Source: a virus
IMG/VR virus record: IMGVR_UViG_3300033146_002247
Location: 1-59,178 of that record
Reading direction: 5' to 3' (one strand)
Length of the DNA stretch: 59,178 nt
The notes beneath the pieces were generated by a model that had not been told where the DNA came from, made no database searches, and saw nothing but the letters and a program-made list of their open reading frames with translations. The translations under genes were made by a program, and so were the position numbers. Positions within the stretch are counted from its first letter, which is position 1; each line of letters starts with the position of its first letter. Below are positions 14,374-22,978 of the stretch, in pieces.

Positions 14374-16647
14374 ATGGATAAAAGAACAATTGCTAATTTC
14401 AAGGGCGATGAATTAGCAGCAACTGTATTTGAGGGTAAATATGCATTAAGGAATGAGAATGATGTAGTCATTGAGTTCTCACTGAATGATGTTTGGCGAA
14501 GAATGTTAAAAGCAATCAAAGAAATAGATAACTATGATTTTTCAGAATTACAAGATAATTTTATTCCTGCTGGACGGGTTTTATATGCACTTGGTAACCC
14601 TTACGATAAAACATCAACATTGTCAAATTGTTATGTAACTGATATAGAAGAAGATAGTATTGAAGGTATTTTTGATGCAGCAAAACGACAAGCAAGGATT
14701 TTTTCTAAAGGTGGTGGAGTTGGTATAGATATTTCAAAATTAAGACCAAAAGGTGCAAAGGTTAATAATTCTGCAAAAACTACAACTGGTGCAGTTTCAT
14801 TTATGGATTTATTTAGTCAGGTAACAGGACTTATCGGTCAACATGGAAGACGTGGTGCACTACTTCTTTCTATGGATATAACCCACCCAGATATAATTGA
14901 ATATATTCGTGTTAAAGGCGGTAAAGATAAAACTAAAGTTCAGTTTGCAAATATTTCAGTAAAAATTACTAATGAATTTATGAAAGCAGTTGAAAATGAT
15001 GACGAATGGGAAATGATATATCATTTAGAAGATGAAAATAAAGTAATTAAAAAAACTGAAAAAGCAAAGGTTATTTGGGATTTAATAGTAGAATCTAACT
15101 ATGCTGGTGCTGAACCAGGATTACTGTACTGGGATGCGATTATTGATAATGACCCATCTTCAGTTTTTGAGGAAACTAAACCAATTTCTACAAATCCATG
15201 TGGCGAAATTCCAATCGAGAAAGGAGGCGCGTGCAATTTAGGTTCTGTGAATTTATCCTCTTTGGTTCATAAAGAATTTACTGATAAAGCATATTTTGAT
15301 TTTGATAAATTTAAAACAATAACAAAATCAGCACTTAGATTTTTAGATAATATAAATATAATAAATCTTGACAGACAACCCCTACAAGAAAATAAAGATG
15401 CGTTAATTAATGGCAATCGAATAGGATTAGGCATGACTGGATTGGCAGATATGTTAATTAAATTAAATTTGAAATATGATACTAATGATTCGGTATCATT
15501 TGTCAGTACAATAATGAAAAAATTTAAACAATATGTACTGGAAGCATCTATTGATTTATCTATTGAAAGAGGTCCGTGTGAAATTATTAATAAATATAAA
15601 AATACACCTACTTTTGATAATTGGGTAGCTCATCATTATTTTAATGATTTAACAACTGAATATAAGACTAAATTAAAAAATTATGGAATACGAAATATAT
15701 CACAATCTGCTTTGGCTCCGGCTGGGTCTATAAGTATCATATTACAAGGAACATCAGGAATCGAACCTATATTTGCATTATCTTATGATAGAAAAGTTAA
15801 ATCTATTGGAAACGGAAAAGAGAAAATACATACAGTATATCACCCTCTTGTACAACAATACAATAATAAATTTGGTAAAAATAAACATTTACAAAATCCA
15901 AATTTTGTAACTGCACAGGAAATTGACTGGATGCAAAGAATTAAAATGCAGTCGGTTATCCAAGAGAATATTTCAAGCTCAATTTCAAGTACCATCAATT
16001 TACCTCACAATATTTCAAAAGAAGTTGTTAGTAATATTTATAAAGAAGCATGGAAACATAATTTAAAAGGTATTACAATTTATCGTGATGGTTCAAGAGA
16101 TGGAATATTAACTGATAATAAAGACAAAAGAAAAGATTTTATGATATTAGATGAAGTCAAGATGCCAGAAACACAAAATGCTATAATGAAAACTATTAAG
16201 AGTGAGGGTAAAAAATGGTATGTTACATATACAGTTGATACTGAAACAAAATTACCAAATTCTCTTTTTGTAAATACTAATGCAAAAGAAACGACAATAT
16301 CCACCAATGATGTATTATCCGCACTTGAAAAACTAGCCGGAAAATTCATTAAAAATGGACATCTTGAAAAATTAAAAGAGAAACATAATAGTCAAACTAA
16401 TGTTACGAAAATTGCTAGGACAGTTTCACTATTACTTAGACATAGAGTTCCTATCATAGATATTGTAAAAACTATTGATACTATTGAACCGCCAATATTT
16501 TCTTTTATATTTCAGATTAAAAAATTATTATCTTCATTTTTAGAAGGTGAATTTACAGGTGAAAAATGTTCAGATTGCGGAGCACAATTGATATTTGAAG
16601 GCGGTTGTTCACTTTGTTATTCATGTGGTTCAAGTAAATGTGGTTAA
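14374..16647 (+). CDS. nrdJ: Adenosylcobalamin-dependent ribonucleotide reductase (class II)
   Basis: 757 residues. It reduces ribonucleotides to deoxyribonucleotides using a B12-generated thiyl radical. Residues seen: C86 in LSNCYVT and C287 in GACNLGSVNL (redox pair), with N274, C276 and E278 in NPCGE (thiyl Cys and its partners). C-terminal Cys pairs (CSDCGAQLIFEGGCSLCYSC) form the usual metal or redox tail. Class II enzymes need no oxygen and no second subunit, only cobalamin from the host. Position in the replication operon fits supply of dNTPs for a large genome. Length and motifs are complete. Confidence 0.95.
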   Translation: MDKRTIANFKGDELAATVFEGKYALRNENDVVIEFSLNDVWRRMLKAIKEIDNYDFSELQDNFIPAGRVLYALGNPYDKTSTLSNCYVTDIEEDSIEGIFDAAKRQARIFSKGGGVGIDISKLRPKGAKVNNSAKTTTGAVSFMDLFSQVTGLIGQHGRRGALLLSMDITHPDIIEYIRVKGGKDKTKVQFANISVKITNEFMKAVENDDEWEMIYHLEDENKVIKKTEKAKVIWDLIVESNYAGAEPGLLYWDAIIDNDPSSVFEETKPISTNPCGEIPIEKGGACNLGSVNLSSLVHKEFTDKAYFDFDKFKTITKSALRFLDNINIINLDRQPLQENKDALINGNRIGLGMTGLADMLIKLNLKYDTNDSVSFVSTIMKKFKQYVLEASIDLSIERGPCEIINKYKNTPTFDNWVAHHYFNDLTTEYKTKLKNYGIRNISQSALAPAGSISIILQGTSGIEPIFALSYDRKVKSIGNGKEKIHTVYHPLVQQYNNKFGKNKHLQNPNFVTAQEIDWMQRIKMQSVIQENISSSISSTINLPHNISKEVVSNIYKEAWKHNLKGITIYRDGSRDGILTDNKDKRKDFMILDEVKMPETQNAIMKTIKSEGKKWYVTYTVDTETKLPNSLFVNTNAKETTISTNDVLSALEKLAGKFIKNGHLEKLKEKHNSQTNVTKIARTVSLLLRHRVPIIDIVKTIDTIEPPIFSFIFQIKKLLSSFLEGEFTGEKCSDCGAQLIFEGGCSLCYSCGSSKCG

Positions 16648-16709
16648 TTATTAAAAATATAGATAAATAAAGGAAATGAGATAAATAATTAAAATAAGGT
16701 AAAACAAAA

Positions 16710-16985
16710 ATGAATAAAGAAGATATAAAAAACATAGTAGAACAAGTTCTGAATGAAAGTGCAGATATTGATGAAACTACAATGAAATTATCAATAGAAA
16801 CAGATGAAGAAACTTATACAATCGAATTTAATTCAGTTAAAAAATTAGAATCAGTGGTTAAAAATTTATCAAAAATCACAATGTTTGTAGACGATGATGC
16901 GACAGGTGAAGAAATAATGTTAGACCCCGATAGTTTATTAGATGAAATTATTAGTACAACTAAAAATAAAGAATGGTCATATTAA
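16710..16985 (+). CDS. Putative internal head protein (VLNE type)
   Basis: 91 residues, opening MNKEDIKNIVEQVLNE-SA. The mature part is acidic, with beta strands (TMKLSIETDEETYTIEFNSV). It follows the reductase after 62 bases, with AAGG upstream. It shares only the leader with the other putative packaged proteins. Confidence 0.6.
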   Translation: MNKEDIKNIVEQVLNESADIDETTMKLSIETDEETYTIEFNSVKKLESVVKNLSKITMFVDDDATGEEIMLDPDSLLDEIISTTKNKEWSY

Positions 16986-17023
16986 TAATCGTGGATTTAC
17001 CAATGGAGGTTTATTTCACTCTC

Positions 17024-17054
17024 AAAATGCATATAATTAAATTATATGCATTTT
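17024..17054 (+). terminator. Terminator after the NrdJ operon
   Basis: A 14-bp stem, AAAATGCATATAAT (17024-17037) with ATTATATGCATTTT (17041-17054), a 3-base loop and T-run. Its T-run begins the next, much larger palindrome. The stretch 16986-17023 has no gene. Confidence 0.85.
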
Positions 17055-17127
17055 TTGTATATTAACACAACAAATGAACATTAACTATCTAATTGTTAAT
17101 GTTCATTTGTTGTGTTAATATACAAAA
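17053..17127 (+). repeat. 33-bp perfect inverted repeat
   Basis: Two perfectly complementary 33-base arms (17053-17085 and 17095-17127) flank the 9-base loop TATCTAATT. The core arm starts GTATATTAACACAACAAATG. It lies between a terminator and a promoter and encodes nothing visible. Confidence 0.95.
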
Positions 17128-17143
17128 TAACAAATCTTTTTTC

Positions 17144-17172
17144 TTGACATAATAGGTTTAATTGGTTATATT
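17144..17172 (+). promoter_or_regulatory. Early-type promoter
   Basis: TTGACA (17144-17149), N17, TATATT (17167-17172), 17 bases after the large inverted repeat; drives 17218. Confidence 0.85.
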
Positions 17173-17217
17173 ATAATCATAATAAAGAGAATGAAAAACA
17201 AATAAAAGGAGTTCCAA

Positions 17218-17790
17218 ATGCAAACAAAATTAGAAAAATCACAAATGGTTTATGAAAAGGTTCTAACTATAATGGAAAGAAACCAAGATTTATTTGGCGA
17301 TGTGTATTCAGATCTAATTGATTTATCAAATAGAGAATTGTTAAAAATTGAATTAAACGAAAAATTTGGATATTCAATACCCAATGGTTGGTACGATACA
17401 AAATATATTCCAATAAGTTCTTACGCTAATATCGTAACTTACGATGGTACGCGTTGTATCAGTGCAGAGGATAATTTTAAACAACCATATAATAATGAAA
17501 TGTTATATGTAATTAGATTTAATTCTGGACCATATACATTAGGTAAGAATTATAACAAACCATTATTTACTGATATGTTCAATGAATTAAAAGAATTTGG
17601 TTTTGAATATTGTGATAGTATAAATAATACAATATATTTTTCATTGAAAACTGGTGCTAAGGTTGAGTTAGAATTAAAAAATATATTGAAAAAATACAGA
17701 GCTTTATATGTTGAGATTGAAAAAAATAAAGATAAATCTGAAAAAATAAAAGAATTGAAAAAGAAATTAGCAGAATTAGAAAATAATTAA
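17218..17790 (+). CDS. Hypothetical protein with C-terminal coiled coil
   Basis: 190 residues. The N-terminal part is mixed (FGYSIPNGWYDTKYIP at about 52-67; LYVIRFNSGPYTLG near 103). The end from about residue 150 is Lys/Glu-rich with heptad spacing (YVEIEKNKDKSEKIKELKKK). A GGAG site is present. It stands alone between a promoter and a terminator. Unknown function. Confidence 0.65.
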   Translation: MQTKLEKSQMVYEKVLTIMERNQDLFGDVYSDLIDLSNRELLKIELNEKFGYSIPNGWYDTKYIPISSYANIVTYDGTRCISAEDNFKQPYNNEMLYVIRFNSGPYTLGKNYNKPLFTDMFNELKEFGFEYCDSINNTIYFSLKTGAKVELELKNILKKYRALYVEIEKNKDKSEKIKELKKKLAELENN

Positions 17791-17800
17791 AAATTCATTT

Positions 17801-17836
17801 AAAGTCCTTGACAAAAGGACTTTTTTTGGTTATATT
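17801..17836 (+). promoter_or_regulatory. Composite terminator-promoter
   Basis: Stem AAAGTCCTT (17801-17809)/AAGGACTTT (17815-17823) with T-run, overlapping TTGACA (17808-17813); TATATT at 17831-17836. Reads into 17900. Confidence 0.8.
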
Positions 17837-17899
17837 TATCTTGATAAATCAATAGATATAATAAAGAGAATGAAAAACAAATCAAAAAAGGAGTAACAA

Positions 17900-18379
17900 A
17901 TGGGAATGTTCAGTTGGAAAACAAATGATACAGATAGAAGTATTGCTAATAAGCACTCAGATTTAGATACTTTTAATGTTGTTATGTTAGACGATAAAGG
18001 TAATAAATGGATCGAAACATCGTACGATGGATATGGTGAATTTGGTGGGAAAGATTTTTATAAATTACTTGCTGAAATGAATAAAGATTTAATTAAAAAG
18101 AATTTTATTGAATTACGAGACGCTGGTATCGACCTTCAGTTTAATTGTCCAAAGGATAAAAAACATTTAATTAAATGGCCTAATTTAGTTGAGTACGATT
18201 ATTCATCTTATATAAATATAGAGCCGGAATCTTGTGAATATCAAGGGTTTTTCTATCCAAATGAGGACGAAGACGATGGATATTGTGATAATTGCGGGGG
18301 TGAGTTATCTAATGGGTATTGTTCTTGTGAAGATGAAACATACGATGATTATGAATGTGACGAAGATTGTGAATATTAA
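17900..18379 (+). CDS. MGMFSW-type phage protein with zinc-ribbon tail
   Basis: 159 residues. The opening MGMFSWKTND, with VVMLDDKGNKWIETSYDGYG and GGKDFYKLLAEM, is characteristic of a recurrent family of unknown function in phages and bacteria. The C-terminus holds closely spaced Cys (CDNCGGELSNGYCSCED, about 135-151, then CDEDC), likely a zinc ribbon. An AAGGAG site gives strong translation. First of a run of small genes up to 19355. Confidence 0.65.
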   Translation: MGMFSWKTNDTDRSIANKHSDLDTFNVVMLDDKGNKWIETSYDGYGEFGGKDFYKLLAEMNKDLIKKNFIELRDAGIDLQFNCPKDKKHLIKWPNLVEYDYSSYINIEPESCEYQGFFYPNEDEDDGYCDNCGGELSNGYCSCEDETYDDYECDEDCEY

Positions 18380-18398
18380 AATAAAAAAGGGGTAATAA

Positions 18399-18581
18399 AT
18401 GAAAATATATTTATATTCAGAAAATAATAAGTTCTATTTGAGTTATGGTCCAAATTTAGTGGAAAATACAGAAATTTTAATCACTTCAACAGGGATTACT
18501 ATAGTTAAAAATAATAAAACATTTGATAATATATCAGCAGCTTTTAATTATTTAGAGAAAAAACTACAAGTGGAGTTATAA
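18399..18581 (+). CDS. Hypothetical small protein
   Basis: 60 residues, beta-rich at the start (KIYLYSENNKFYLSYG) and helical at the end (FNYLEKKLQVEL). AAGGGG site upstream; stop two bases before the next start. Not recognised. Confidence 0.55.
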   Translation: MKIYLYSENNKFYLSYGPNLVENTEILITSTGITIVKNNKTFDNISAAFNYLEKKLQVEL

Positions 18582-18582
18582 T

Positions 18583-18891
18583 ATGTACGAAGAAATTAGA
18601 GAAGTGCAGATGGTTATAGATCTACTAAATGACGAAATGTATGACAATTTAGAAAATAAAGATAGTTTGAATGATTTGCCACAATTTTCAATAACTATAA
18701 TTGATTCATTATGGTCAGTAGATTTACTTATGAATTATTCAGATATTAATATGCCTAAAATTCCAATATATGAGTCAGAAAGCGATGAACGTATTTACTA
18801 TGAAAAAACCGATGATTATGAAGAGTACGAAGATTTATTTCGTAGAAAATTCAAAGCCGTTCTGAAAAAATTAAATAATGTTAAATTATAA
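18583..18891 (+). CDS. Hypothetical acidic protein
   Basis: 102 residues, strongly acidic (IYESESDERIYYEKTDDYEE at about 63-82). Its position, two bases after the previous gene, indicates an operon. Acidic small early proteins can act as DNA mimics or inhibitors, but no such evidence is visible here. Confidence 0.55.
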   Translation: MYEEIREVQMVIDLLNDEMYDNLENKDSLNDLPQFSITIIDSLWSVDLLMNYSDINMPKIPIYESESDERIYYEKTDDYEEYEDLFRRKFKAVLKKLNNVKL

Positions 18892-18924
18892 AACTGGAAT
18901 AAATAAAGATAAACGAGGTTTGTT

Positions 18925-19023
18925 ATGGGTTGGTTAGCAATTGCACTTATGCCATTAGGATTTGTAATTTATTTCTTTACTAAGAAAAGAGGTAAAAATC
19001 CAGGTTATAAGGAAAAGAAATAA
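18925..19023 (+). CDS. Micro membrane protein
   Basis: 32 residues: one hydrophobic helix (WLAIALMPLGFVIYFF) followed by a basic tail (TKKRGKNPGYKEKK), so probably inner membrane with the tail in the cytoplasm. CGAGG site 5 bases upstream. Its stop overlaps the next gene's start by one base (TAATG), supporting it as real. Confidence 0.55.
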   Translation: MGWLAIALMPLGFVIYFFTKKRGKNPGYKEKK

Positions 19024-19355
19024 TGTTTGAAAAATCAAAAGAAATAATGTATACTATGTTTAATCGGAATTTTTGGTTATGGTGGCATATGTTATGCTCA
19101 GTATTTGGAACTGTTTTATTTCAGAAATGGTTATCAGATATGAGTGTATTTTATTTGGTTACTTTTATAATAGTAATATTTGAAGTAATTGAATTATGGT
19201 GGGAGATATTAAGACCACAAGGATTAATGTTACATCAATATAAATTTATTAAATTTCAGAATACAAATTACAAATCGAAAAATAAATACAAATTAGATAC
19301 TTTAGGTGATATTATCGGTGCTTGGGGTTTAATGGTAATAATATTATTTTTATAG
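19023..19355 (+). CDS. Small membrane protein
   Basis: 110 residues with hydrophobic stretches at about 14-34 (NFWLWWHMLCSVFGTVLF), 40-58 (VFYLVTFIIVIFEVIEL) and the C-terminus (IIGAWGLMVIILFL), so two or three membrane segments with a basic loop between. Coupled to the micro protein upstream. May act at the inner membrane with it. Unknown function. Confidence 0.65.
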   Translation: MFEKSKEIMYTMFNRNFWLWWHMLCSVFGTVLFQKWLSDMSVFYLVTFIIVIFEVIELWWEILRPQGLMLHQYKFIKFQNTNYKSKNKYKLDTLGDIIGAWGLMVIILFL

Positions 19356-19365
19356 AAAATAAATA

Positions 19366-19394
19366 TTGACAAAACAAATAAAAATGGTTATATT
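19366..19394 (+). promoter_or_regulatory. Early-type promoter
   Basis: TTGACA (19366-19371), N17, TATATT (19389-19394); unusually short leader (18 bases) to the ATG at 19412, with only AAGGA as ribosome site. Confidence 0.75.
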
Positions 19395-19411
19395 TAAAAG
19401 GAATTGAGAAA

Positions 19412-19597
19412 ATGGTATCAGACAAAAAATTAAAAGAAATTTTCAAAGCAATTAAGTTTGATGCAGAAAATTCAACCAAAGAAGTAAAACAGGATTTTTT
19501 CAATAGATTTGAAAAATCAGCAGATATTTTCCTAGGTGAAGGCGAGCATACATTAGAGATGATAGAACAAATAAGAACTTATTTGCAATTAGAATAA
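19412..19597 (+). CDS. Hypothetical small protein
   Basis: 61 residues, helical and charged throughout (DKKLKEIFKAIKFDAE; HTLEMIEQIRTYLQL). It contains FLGEGE near the middle. Not recognised. Confidence 0.5.
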   Translation: MVSDKKLKEIFKAIKFDAENSTKEVKQDFFNRFEKSADIFLGEGEHTLEMIEQIRTYLQLE

Positions 19598-19613
19598 AAA
19601 AACCGAGGAAAAA

Positions 19614-19745
19614 ATGAAACAAACTAATGACAAAACACAAAATACTTTAAATGTATCTTTTGAAAAAACTTTATTTAAAGGTAAGAAAAAGAAAAGAAAA
19701 ATAAGTGATTTGAATAAAATTAGGAAATATAGATACAATAGATAA
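19614..19745 (+). CDS. Basic micro protein
   Basis: 43 residues with a very basic C-terminal half (FKGKKKKRKISDLNKIRKYR). CGAGG upstream. It could bind nucleic acid or the ribosome, or be a degraded larger gene. It ends just before a hairpin. Confidence 0.4.
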   Translation: MKQTNDKTQNTLNVSFEKTLFKGKKKKRKISDLNKIRKYRYNR

Positions 19746-19747
19746 CA

Positions 19748-19800
19748 TAGCAGTACCGAAACTAATTAAACAAAACTCCAATTATTAGTAGGTACTGCTA
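19748..19800 (+). terminator. Long-loop hairpin terminator
   Basis: TAGCAGTACC (19748-19757) pairs with GGTACTGCTA (19791-19800) across a 33-base loop, followed by TTATATTTTT. Terminator before the helicase gene, which has no promoter of its own of the common type. Confidence 0.55.
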
Positions 19801-19826
19801 TTATATTTTTAAAAAAGGATGTAATT

Positions 19827-21611
19827 TTGAATATACCTACAGAAAAAGAAATAAATGTAATAATTGATAAAATACTTACAGATAAAATATTCGGTGAAAA
19901 TTTCAAATTTAGAGAACATCAAAGAGAAACTATTTTAAAAATAGTCCTTGCTTTTTTTGATAATGAGATTGATAATGTAATTTTATCAATGAGTACTGGA
20001 GGTGGAAAATCATTAATTGCTTTATTTACTGGACACATATTAAGTTTTTTTAATAAAAGTGGGTATGTATTAACAAATCAAAAAATGTTACAAGATCAAT
20101 ACGAAACAGATATTAGAAAATTTAATATATCGGCAGAAACAATCAAAGGAATAGATAACTATCAATGCCATATTAATAATGAACCTTTTTCATTAGGTAT
20201 ATGTAAAACACATAATTTAAAAAGCAGAGATATGCCATGTTACGATGAGTGCGAGTATATTCAAAGAAGAAATAAAGCATCCTTAGATGACATTGCTATA
20301 CTTAATTATAATTATTGGTTAATCCAATTAAATTATGTTTATTCACGATTTCCTGCTGCACCATTCAATCCACGAGATTATACTTTTTTTGATGAAGCGC
20401 ATTTTTTAGGAGGTATAGTACAATCCCATTTCTCTCCAGCTTTACAAAGAAATTTTTTACCTAGTATAGATTTTATAAATATGTTCTTAAATGTTAATGG
20501 GTTTGATAATAATATTAACATAGAAAAAATACAAAATATTATGTCAATTTTAATTACGACCGAAGATAATATAGTTATAAATAATCAATTAAAAAACCTA
20601 GAAAATGAATTATCAGTTATTTCTGAATCAGATAAAAAATTTAAAGCCAGAATGAAAAAGAAATTTCCGTTTATTAATATTGAAAATAAAAAACTAATAC
20701 CAAAAGATTGGAAACGAATGAGTAAATTGTTCGATTACATAAAAGATGTGAATTGTAAAATTGAGGATTTTAATAAAATTTCTTTGGACTCTGGTATTGA
20801 GAATATAGTTAAACAATATGATAAAAAAGAAAATTCATTAATATTAAATTATTTAAAAGAACGATATTTGGTACATGAACATGCTATTAAGCAAAGTAAT
20901 TTTCGTATGTTTATGAGTGCTACCATAGGTGATATAGATACATTTATATATAAAAATGGTTTAGACAAAGACAATACATTAGTAATTGAACTAGATGACA
21001 CATTTCAATATAAACAAAGCCCTATATTTATGTTAGATGGACATTATGTAAATTACAAAAATAAATTAACACAAATTCCTAGAATCATAAAAAAACTAGA
21101 TGTGATTTTAGAGGGTATAGAAAAAGATACAAAAGGAATTATACATACTGCAAGTTATGAGAATACTAAATTATTACTTGAATTTAGTAAACATAAAAAT
21201 AGAATGATACGTTATACAGATTCAAACGATAAACAACAAGCATTAGAAAAATTTGAAAAATCAGAAAACGGAATTTTGATTGGACCCTCTATCTCTACAG
21301 GATTGGACCTTAAAGATAATTTAAGTAGATTTCAAATGTTTATCAAAGTACCATTTCCACATTTAGGAAATAAATTAGTAAAAGCAAAATTTGACATAGA
21401 TAAGGAAAGTTATCAAAATGATACTTTAATAGAAATTCAACAAGCACTCGGTCGTTCAATTAGATCAAATACTGACTGGGCACGAAGTTATATGTTTGAT
21501 AGTAATTTTATAAGAATTATGCATACAAAAGGAATTGGAAAAGGAACCAGAAAAAGGTTTATGGATATGGAAAAATTATTAATTGCAATTATTCAAGAAA
21601 AAATGAAATAA
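19827..21611 (+). CDS. XPD/DinG-like superfamily 2 helicase with Fe-S cluster
   Basis: 594 residues, starting at TTG with AAGGATG upstream. Walker A STGGGKS (56-62) and DEAH box (189-192). Four Cys between them (C114, C126, C138, C142) are placed as in the iron-sulfur domain of XPD/DinG helicases. The second RecA domain shows ATIGDIDTF, GPSISTGLDLKD and motif VI QALGRSIRS. These enzymes unwind DNA 5' to 3', often at R-loops or forks. In a phage it may assist replication or recombination. T4 Dda and UvsW are unrelated by architecture. Confidence 0.85.
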   Translation: MNIPTEKEINVIIDKILTDKIFGENFKFREHQRETILKIVLAFFDNEIDNVILSMSTGGGKSLIALFTGHILSFFNKSGYVLTNQKMLQDQYETDIRKFNISAETIKGIDNYQCHINNEPFSLGICKTHNLKSRDMPCYDECEYIQRRNKASLDDIAILNYNYWLIQLNYVYSRFPAAPFNPRDYTFFDEAHFLGGIVQSHFSPALQRNFLPSIDFINMFLNVNGFDNNINIEKIQNIMSILITTEDNIVINNQLKNLENELSVISESDKKFKARMKKKFPFINIENKKLIPKDWKRMSKLFDYIKDVNCKIEDFNKISLDSGIENIVKQYDKKENSLILNYLKERYLVHEHAIKQSNFRMFMSATIGDIDTFIYKNGLDKDNTLVIELDDTFQYKQSPIFMLDGHYVNYKNKLTQIPRIIKKLDVILEGIEKDTKGIIHTASYENTKLLLEFSKHKNRMIRYTDSNDKQQALEKFEKSENGILIGPSISTGLDLKDNLSRFQMFIKVPFPHLGNKLVKAKFDIDKESYQNDTLIEIQQALGRSIRSNTDWARSYMFDSNFIRIMHTKGIGKGTRKRFMDMEKLLIAIIQEKMK

Positions 21612-21617
21612 AGTTCT

Positions 21618-21646
21618 TGACAAAATAACATTAAATGGTTATATTG
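21618..21646 (+). promoter_or_regulatory. Early-type promoter
   Basis: TTGACA (21618-21623), N17, TATATT (21641-21646), 7 bases after the helicase stop. The preceding AAAGTTC is a decayed half of the terminator arm seen in the composite elements. Drives four unknown genes. Confidence 0.8.
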
Positions 21647-21684
21647 TATTATATAAAGAAAATGATAAACAAAAGGAGTTCTAA

Positions 21685-21957
21685 ATGAGTTCATTAATAA
21701 ATGTATATGTAAATTCAAAACTAAGAGAAACGATGTTAATATCTGCAAACACTCCAACAAAAATAGATGCATATTTAGAAGATTATCATCAGGTTAATTT
21801 AAATACTTATGACAATTTAACATGGACTAATGTCGAGGACAAGCAAACAATAAGAAAACATATATACGAAGAAATTTCAAAAAACAATAAAGAAATAAAA
21901 AGACTACAAGAAATAAATTTTAATTTGCGTGAACAGTTTGGTTTTAGGAGTTATTAG
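21685..21957 (+). CDS. Hypothetical protein
   Basis: 90 residues. A probable C-terminal helix or coiled coil (HIYEEISKNNKEIKRLQEIN) follows a mixed N-terminus. GGAG site. The stop touches the next start (TAGATG), so translation is coupled. Not recognised. Confidence 0.6.
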   Translation: MSSLINVYVNSKLRETMLISANTPTKIDAYLEDYHQVNLNTYDNLTWTNVEDKQTIRKHIYEEISKNNKEIKRLQEINFNLREQFGFRSY

Positions 21958-22305
21958 ATGAATGATGCAATCAGAGCAGATTTATTAAAAAGTATTAAAA
22001 ACAAAAAAATTCCTTTACTTTCTTGGTCAACAATACATAAATATTACCCTTTCAAGAAAACTGAATTAACAATACCTGAATTAAATGCAAGAATTGAATA
22101 CGAAACAGATTTTAAAACTGACCATGTTTTGGAATTATTAAAATTCAGTTATCCATCTCAAATGAATACTGGGTTTATAACTTGTAAAATCGGTAGGAAA
22201 ATATTTAATATTTATAATATAGATGCGCATAGAATGATGTTCTCGGTTATACATAAATGTTATGAAGATAAAAAACTAAATAAATTAATATTAAATAAGG
22301 AGTAA
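21958..22305 (+). CDS. Hypothetical protein
   Basis: 115 residues, mixed alpha/beta (PLLSWSTIHKYYPFKKTEL; GFITCKIGRKIFNIYNI). Second gene of the 21685-23428 operon. No motif recognised. Confidence 0.6.
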   Translation: MNDAIRADLLKSIKNKKIPLLSWSTIHKYYPFKKTELTIPELNARIEYETDFKTDHVLELLKFSYPSQMNTGFITCKIGRKIFNIYNIDAHRMMFSVIHKCYEDKKLNKLILNKE

Positions 22306-22309
22306 AAAA

Positions 22310-22966
22310 ATGTCCAAAAAATTCAAGAATTTAAAACAAAATATTAAAAGTAATTTTTCTAATGTTATTATTTTTAATGATTTAATTAAGTATGTAAATG
22401 ACAGAAAAATATCAGACAAGAAAATTGAAATATTAAAAGATGCATTATATATAGCCAAAGATGACCTTAAATATTTTGAGAAATTAAATTGTATAAAAAA
22501 TGACGATATATTAATCGCTGATCTAAATTTTACTAGAAACGAATTAAGAATTAATATCGGCAGAAAATTAGATAAAATTAATAAGATTGTAACTCAGTTA
22601 TCTAACTTGGCACATAGGGAACATGTAAATGTTCCTGTTTATAATAATATGTTAAAGATGCTTAAACAAAGTAAAATAAATATAAATGACTATAAACATT
22701 GTATAATTGGATTTAATAATGAGGTAATTAGTACTATTGTTTTATTGGATACTGATAAAAATGTATTGGTAAAGGAAATGTTTATAAAAAACGAAAAAGA
22801 TAATAGTTCATCTCACTTTTTAGTTTCTAAAATTATTAAAAAATATAAGAAAACTATGTATGATATATGGGCGAGTACACCATTTAATTCTAAGGGCAAA
22901 CTGTTTACTAATGTTCCTCATAAAAAAGTATCAGACGAAGAACTTGAAATTCAATGTAATTTTTAA
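22310..22966 (+). CDS. Hypothetical protein
   Basis: 218 residues. Helical N-terminal two-thirds (KKIEILKDALYIAKDDLKYF; KLDKINKIVTQLSNLAH). The last third looks like a mixed domain (CIIGFNNEVISTIVLLDTD, SSSHFLVSKIIKKYK) with faint resemblance to acetyltransferase-type strands, which I do not press. GGAG site. Confidence 0.6.
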   Translation: MSKKFKNLKQNIKSNFSNVIIFNDLIKYVNDRKISDKKIEILKDALYIAKDDLKYFEKLNCIKNDDILIADLNFTRNELRINIGRKLDKINKIVTQLSNLAHREHVNVPVYNNMLKMLKQSKININDYKHCIIGFNNEVISTIVLLDTDKNVLVKEMFIKNEKDNSSSHFLVSKIIKKYKKTMYDIWASTPFNSKGKLFTNVPHKKVSDEELEIQCNF

Positions 22967-22978
22967 AAGAGGTTATTT

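Noticed and set aside
17053-17127. Terminal inverted repeats of a miniature transposon
   Set aside because: The arms are separated by only 9 bases, no target duplication is seen, and no second copy was noticed in the window.
22310-22966. GNAT acetyltransferase
   Set aside because: A few strand-like segments fit, but no acetyl-CoA binding Q/RxxGxG/A motif is present.
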